Part shown: positions 61,176 through 64,000 of the stretch, piece by piece
Layout: every line of letters starts with the position of its first letter
Position numbering within the stretch: the first letter of the stretch is position 1
NCBI GenBank assembly: GCA_965214585.1
Contig: OZ243957.1
Coordinates: 3,720,001-3,784,000, forward strand
Reading direction: 5' to 3'
DNA: 64,000 nucleotides
Source of the DNA: JAHCHG01 sp965214585
GTDB taxonomy: Bacteria > Acidobacteriota > Blastocatellia > Pyrinomonadales > Pyrinomonadaceae
Made by a program: the position numbers and the translations under genes
Notes under the pieces: generated by a model
Databases searched by the model: none
What the model saw: the letters and a program-made list of their open reading frames with translations, nothing else
What the model was told of the DNA's origin: nothing

Positions 61176-62999
61176 ATGCACAAAAATCTCCGTTCATTTA
61201 TCAAAAAACTCCGCGATGAAAAAGAATTAGTCGAAATCGAAGCGGAAGTTGATCCTTATTTAGAGATCGCCGAAATTCACCGCCGCATTATTGACGAAGG
61301 CGGCGCGGCTCTGTTTTTCAAAAATGTAAAAAATTCAAAATATCCCGTTGTTACAAATCTTTTCGGAACGGCAAAACGCATCGAACTCGGTTTGGGAAAA
61401 AAGCCGCAGGAATTGGTGGAAAAAGCCGTCGAAATGGTCGAAGTATTGATGCCGCCGCAGCCGAAAAAACTTTGGCAGTTCAGAGATTTGGCGTATTCCG
61501 CGCTAAAACTCGGCACGAAAAAAACAAGACGCGCTCCCGTTTTGGAAGTTTCCGACGTTCCCGCAAATCTCGAAGAATTGCCGCTTTTGCAGCTTTGGCA
61601 CGAAGACGGCGGGCATTTTATCACCTTGCCGCTTGTTTACACGGAAAGTCCTTCAAGCGGCAAACACAATCTCGGAATGTATCGCATTCAGCGTTTCGAC
61701 AAACGGCAAACCGGAATTCATTGGCAAATCCACAAAGGCGGCGGTTTTCATTATTACGAAGCCGAAAAGCTCAATCAAAATCTGCCCGTTACGATTTTTA
61801 TCGGCGGTGCGCCCGCCCTGATTTTATCGGCAATCGCGCCGCTTCCCGAAGACGTTCCCGAATTGGTTTTAGCTTCGGTTTTGGCGGACGGAAAAATCGA
61901 AACAATTGCAAATCCAATCGAAAATCATCATCGCTTGATCGCCGAAGCCGAATTTGCGATTTGTGGAAATGTTCCGCCGAAAGAGCGCAAACCCGAAGGA
62001 CCTTTCGGCGATCATTACGGTTATTATTCGCTCGAACACGATTTCCCCGTGTTCAACGCCCAAGCCGTTTTTCACCGCAAAGACGCGATATTTCCCGCAA
62101 CCGTCGTCGGCAAACCCAGACAGGAAGATTTTTTCATCGGCGATTATTTGCAGGAACTCTTGTCGCCGCTTTTCCCGCTTGTAATGCCCGCCGTAAAGGA
62201 TTTGTGGAGCTACGGCGAAACGGGTTTTCATTCGCTCGCCGCCGCAGTCGTAACAGAGAGATACAGCAGAGAAGCACTCGGCGCGGGTTTCAGAATCTTG
62301 GGCGAAGGACAATTATCGCTGACAAAATTTCTGCTTTTGACCGACAAACCGCAAAATCTGCGCGATTTCAAATCTCTTTTTGAATACATTTTAGCGCGTG
62401 TTAATTGGGCGAGCGATTTTTTCATCTTTGACCGCACATCTTTTGACACGCTCGATTACGCCAGCGGAAAATTTAACAAAGGCTCAAAAGCAATGCTCGT
62501 CGGAGTCGGCGAAGCAATACGCGATTTGAAAGGAGAATTTTCGGGCGATTTGATTCAAGGAGTAAAAAAAGCGGAAGTTTTTTGCAAAGGATGCCTAGTT
62601 TTAGAAACAAAAAGCTATGCGTCTGATAACGAACAGGCGGGTGGAAGCGATCAAATAAAAGTTGGAGAAATTGGAAATAGAAAAGGGCAAAATAATTTAG
62701 CTGAAAAAGTTGCGAAATCGGGAAAATTTGACGATTTTGAGATTGTCGTGTTGCACGATTCAATCGAATTTGCAAAATCCGCCGATAAATTTTTATGGGC
62801 GACTTGGACTAGGTTCAATCCTTCGACGGATGTTTATGCAAAAAAAGTTGAAATAAAAAATAATCATATTGTTTACGAATCGCCGATTGTTTTTGATTGC
62901 CGTATGAAATCTTGGTATCCCAAGGAAGTTGAAGTCAGGGAAGACACCAAACAACTTGTAGATGAGCGTTGGAGGGAATATTTTCCAACGGGAAAATAA
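61176..62999 (+). CDS. UbiD-family decarboxylase
   Basis: 607 residues with the UbiD plan: an N-terminal domain (MHKNLRSFIKKLRDEKELVE), the family segment MYRIQRFDKRQTGIHWQIHK-like core with its metal/prFMN site, and EGPFGDHYGYYSLEHDFP, then a C-terminal oligomerisation domain. Members use prenylated FMN to decarboxylate aromatic or unsaturated acids, often in ubiquinone or menaquinone synthesis. At 607 residues it is longer than E. coli UbiD (about 500), a size common in menaquinone-linked and Acidobacteria relatives. No UbiX-like flavin prenyltransferase gene lies in the window. It is preceded by an AT-rich gap and repeat C. Confidence 0.9.
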   Translation: MHKNLRSFIKKLRDEKELVEIEAEVDPYLEIAEIHRRIIDEGGAALFFKNVKNSKYPVVTNLFGTAKRIELGLGKKPQELVEKAVEMVEVLMPPQPKKLWQFRDLAYSALKLGTKKTRRAPVLEVSDVPANLEELPLLQLWHEDGGHFITLPLVYTESPSSGKHNLGMYRIQRFDKRQTGIHWQIHKGGGFHYYEAEKLNQNLPVTIFIGGAPALILSAIAPLPEDVPELVLASVLADGKIETIANPIENHHRLIAEAEFAICGNVPPKERKPEGPFGDHYGYYSLEHDFPVFNAQAVFHRKDAIFPATVVGKPRQEDFFIGDYLQELLSPLFPLVMPAVKDLWSYGETGFHSLAAAVVTERYSREALGAGFRILGEGQLSLTKFLLLTDKPQNLRDFKSLFEYILARVNWASDFFIFDRTSFDTLDYASGKFNKGSKAMLVGVGEAIRDLKGEFSGDLIQGVKKAEVFCKGCLVLETKSYASDNEQAGGSDQIKVGEIGNRKGQNNLAEKVAKSGKFDDFEIVVLHDSIEFAKSADKFLWATWTRFNPSTDVYAKKVEIKNNHIVYESPIVFDCRMKSWYPKEVEVREDTKQLVDERWREYFPTGK

Positions 63000-63394
63000 T
63001 TTTTGTTTATCTTTTTTTGTTGGCAAAAGAATTAAACAGGTAAGCAAAAGATTTAATATTTATTGGGGAAATTTTATTAAGCATTTTTACCCTAAAATAT
63101 AATTGATAGATAAACCGAATGTTGAATGGTTTAGAGTTAAAAAATTATCATCTATCAATTATCAGTTATCAAATATATGTTAGGTTTTTTTTTAGTTATT
63201 ACACTTGAAAACAAATACTCACGGGCTTTATATAAGAAATTTTAATTCGCGTTTGAATTTTGCGAACGTGTGCTTAAAAAAATCCTCTGAAGTGAATCTC
63301 AAATAAATCAATTTTCAAATGAGCGTTAAAACTTTTAATGTGTTAAGATTTTCGGTTAAATTAATTTAGAATCTGATTTAAATACTTATAAATT
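63000..63394. other. AT-rich gap between ubiD-like gene and RNase J
   Basis: 395 bases without a gene, very AT-rich. It has only short simple repeats (atcaattatcagttatcaaa near 63150). A weak promoter for the downstream gene must be here, but I cannot place it. Confidence 0.6.
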
Positions 63395-64000
63395 GTGAAT
63401 AAAATAGAAATAATACCTTTAGGCGGCATCGGCGAATTCGGGATGAATTGTATGGGAATTCGGTATCGGGATGAGATGATCGTCGTTGATGTCGGAATGG
63501 GTTTTCCCGAAGAAACGTCGTTTGGCGTTGATATTTCGATTCCGAATTTTGATTTTTTGGAAGAATACAGAGATGATCTGACGGCTCTGATTTTGACGCA
63601 CGGACACGAAGACCACATCGGTGCGCTGCCTTATTTCTTGAAAAAATTTAATCTTCCCGTTTACGCGTCGCATTTTACGCAGGCACTTGCCGAGAAAAAA
63701 CTCGAAGAACACGAAATGCTCGACGAGGTTTTGCTGCACCGCGTTGACGCGAAGGACGTTTCGGAGATCGGAAGTTTTACTGTCGAATATATAAACGCTT
63801 CGCATTCTTTGGTTGACAGTTTTTCGCTGGCGATAAAAACTCCGGTCGGAACTCTGATTCACACGGGCGATTACAAAATTGACGAAACGCCCGTGATCGG
63901 AAAACCATATGATTTGGAAACTCTGAGAAAATACGGCGAAGAAGGTGTTTTGGCTCTGCTCGGCGATTCGACGAATGCGGCTGTTCCGGGCAGAACGCCG
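63395..64000 (+). CDS. rnj: Ribonuclease J (3' end beyond window)
   Basis: The frame starts at a GTG (63395) and is open to the window edge: 202 codons of an expected ~550. The metallo-beta-lactamase core is clear: IIPLGGIGEFGMNC, then the zinc motif HGHEDH in ILTHGHEDHIGALPYFL, INASHSLVDSF, TGDYKIDETP and GDSTNAAVPGRTP. This is the RNase J/beta-CASP family. RNase J cuts mRNA from the 5' end and matures rRNA. The start MNKIEIIPLGG is close to the usual beginning of the fold. No ribosome site stands out before the GTG. Confidence 0.93.
   Translation, partial: MNKIEIIPLGGIGEFGMNCMGIRYRDEMIVVDVGMGFPEETSFGVDISIPNFDFLEEYRDDLTALILTHGHEDHIGALPYFLKKFNLPVYASHFTQALAEKKLEEHEMLDEVLLHRVDAKDVSEIGSFTVEYINASHSLVDSFSLAIKTPVGTLIHTGDYKIDETPVIGKPYDLETLRKYGEEGVLALLGDSTNAAVPGRTP

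Overview
The window is a 64 kb piece of a bacterial chromosome of moderate GC content with an AT-leaning third codon position. The gene content (thrS-infC, FtsY, RsmA, RNase J, a UbiD-type decarboxylase, large BNR-repeat and carboxypeptidase-regulatory-domain secreted proteins, many FtsX-type permeases, a zinc-ribbon/FHA/Ser-Thr-kinase set, paired M16 peptidases) fits an Acidobacteriota bacterium, most likely of the Blastocatellia/Pyrinomonadaceae type. That assignment is an inference from gene families; no rRNA is present to confirm it.

Layout. 1-4.1 kb: minus-strand thrS-infC, with infC starting on an AUA codon and followed by two tandem paralogous lipoproteins, then tRNA-Val(GAC). 4.3-7 kb: a HAD phosphatase, a secreted esterase and a DUF1440 membrane protein. 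7.3-11.4 kb: a 1354-residue secreted protein with dockerin-like and cohesin-like parts. 12-15.9 kb: three FtsX/MacB-type permeases in a row without an ATPase. The matching ATPase and membrane-fusion protein lie at 25.4-28.1 kb on the other strand. 16-22.5 kb: a PlsC acyltransferase, a lipase-like hydrolase, a small family with a decayed tandem copy, a type II restriction-modification pair whose nuclease is frameshifted, and urocanase. 22.7-25.1 kb: a DUF2339 membrane protein.

28.4-35.7 kb is a plus-strand signalling block: zinc-ribbon-FHA protein, zinc-ribbon-kinase-zinc-ribbon-FHA protein, RDD membrane protein, FHA-GAF-SpoIIE phosphatase and a sensor HD-GYP protein. Kinase, phospho-binding modules, phosphatase and c-di-GMP hydrolase are together. 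36-41 kb: ftsY, whose 3' end is followed by an antitoxin/PIN-toxin cassette and then a second degenerate ftsY 3' end; an AT-rich unknown gene; ribD; rsmA. 41-46.4 kb: lipoprotein, PcrA/UvrD helicase, isochorismatase-like hydrolase, NhaD antiporter. 46.9-54.2 kb: a secreted HExxH peptidase with TPRs, small unknown proteins and a 1075-residue BNR/sortilin-like protein. 54.6-63 kb: thiolase, two small membrane paralogues, 3-hydroxyacyl-CoA dehydrogenase, an M16 peptidase pair and a UbiD decarboxylase. The window ends inside RNase J.

The strongest pattern outside the genes is a set of at least six unrelated families of long, imperfectly palindromic elements (about 67-255 bp) in the gaps between genes, often touching stop codons. 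Within a family the two arms change together, so the folding is kept while the sequence drifts. No transposase is seen in the window. Other points worth attention are the infC AUA start, the toxin-antitoxin cassette at the ftsY 3' end, a 27-codon membrane peptide overlapping the ABC ATPase gene, and a Cys-to-His change at a zinc ligand of RibD.
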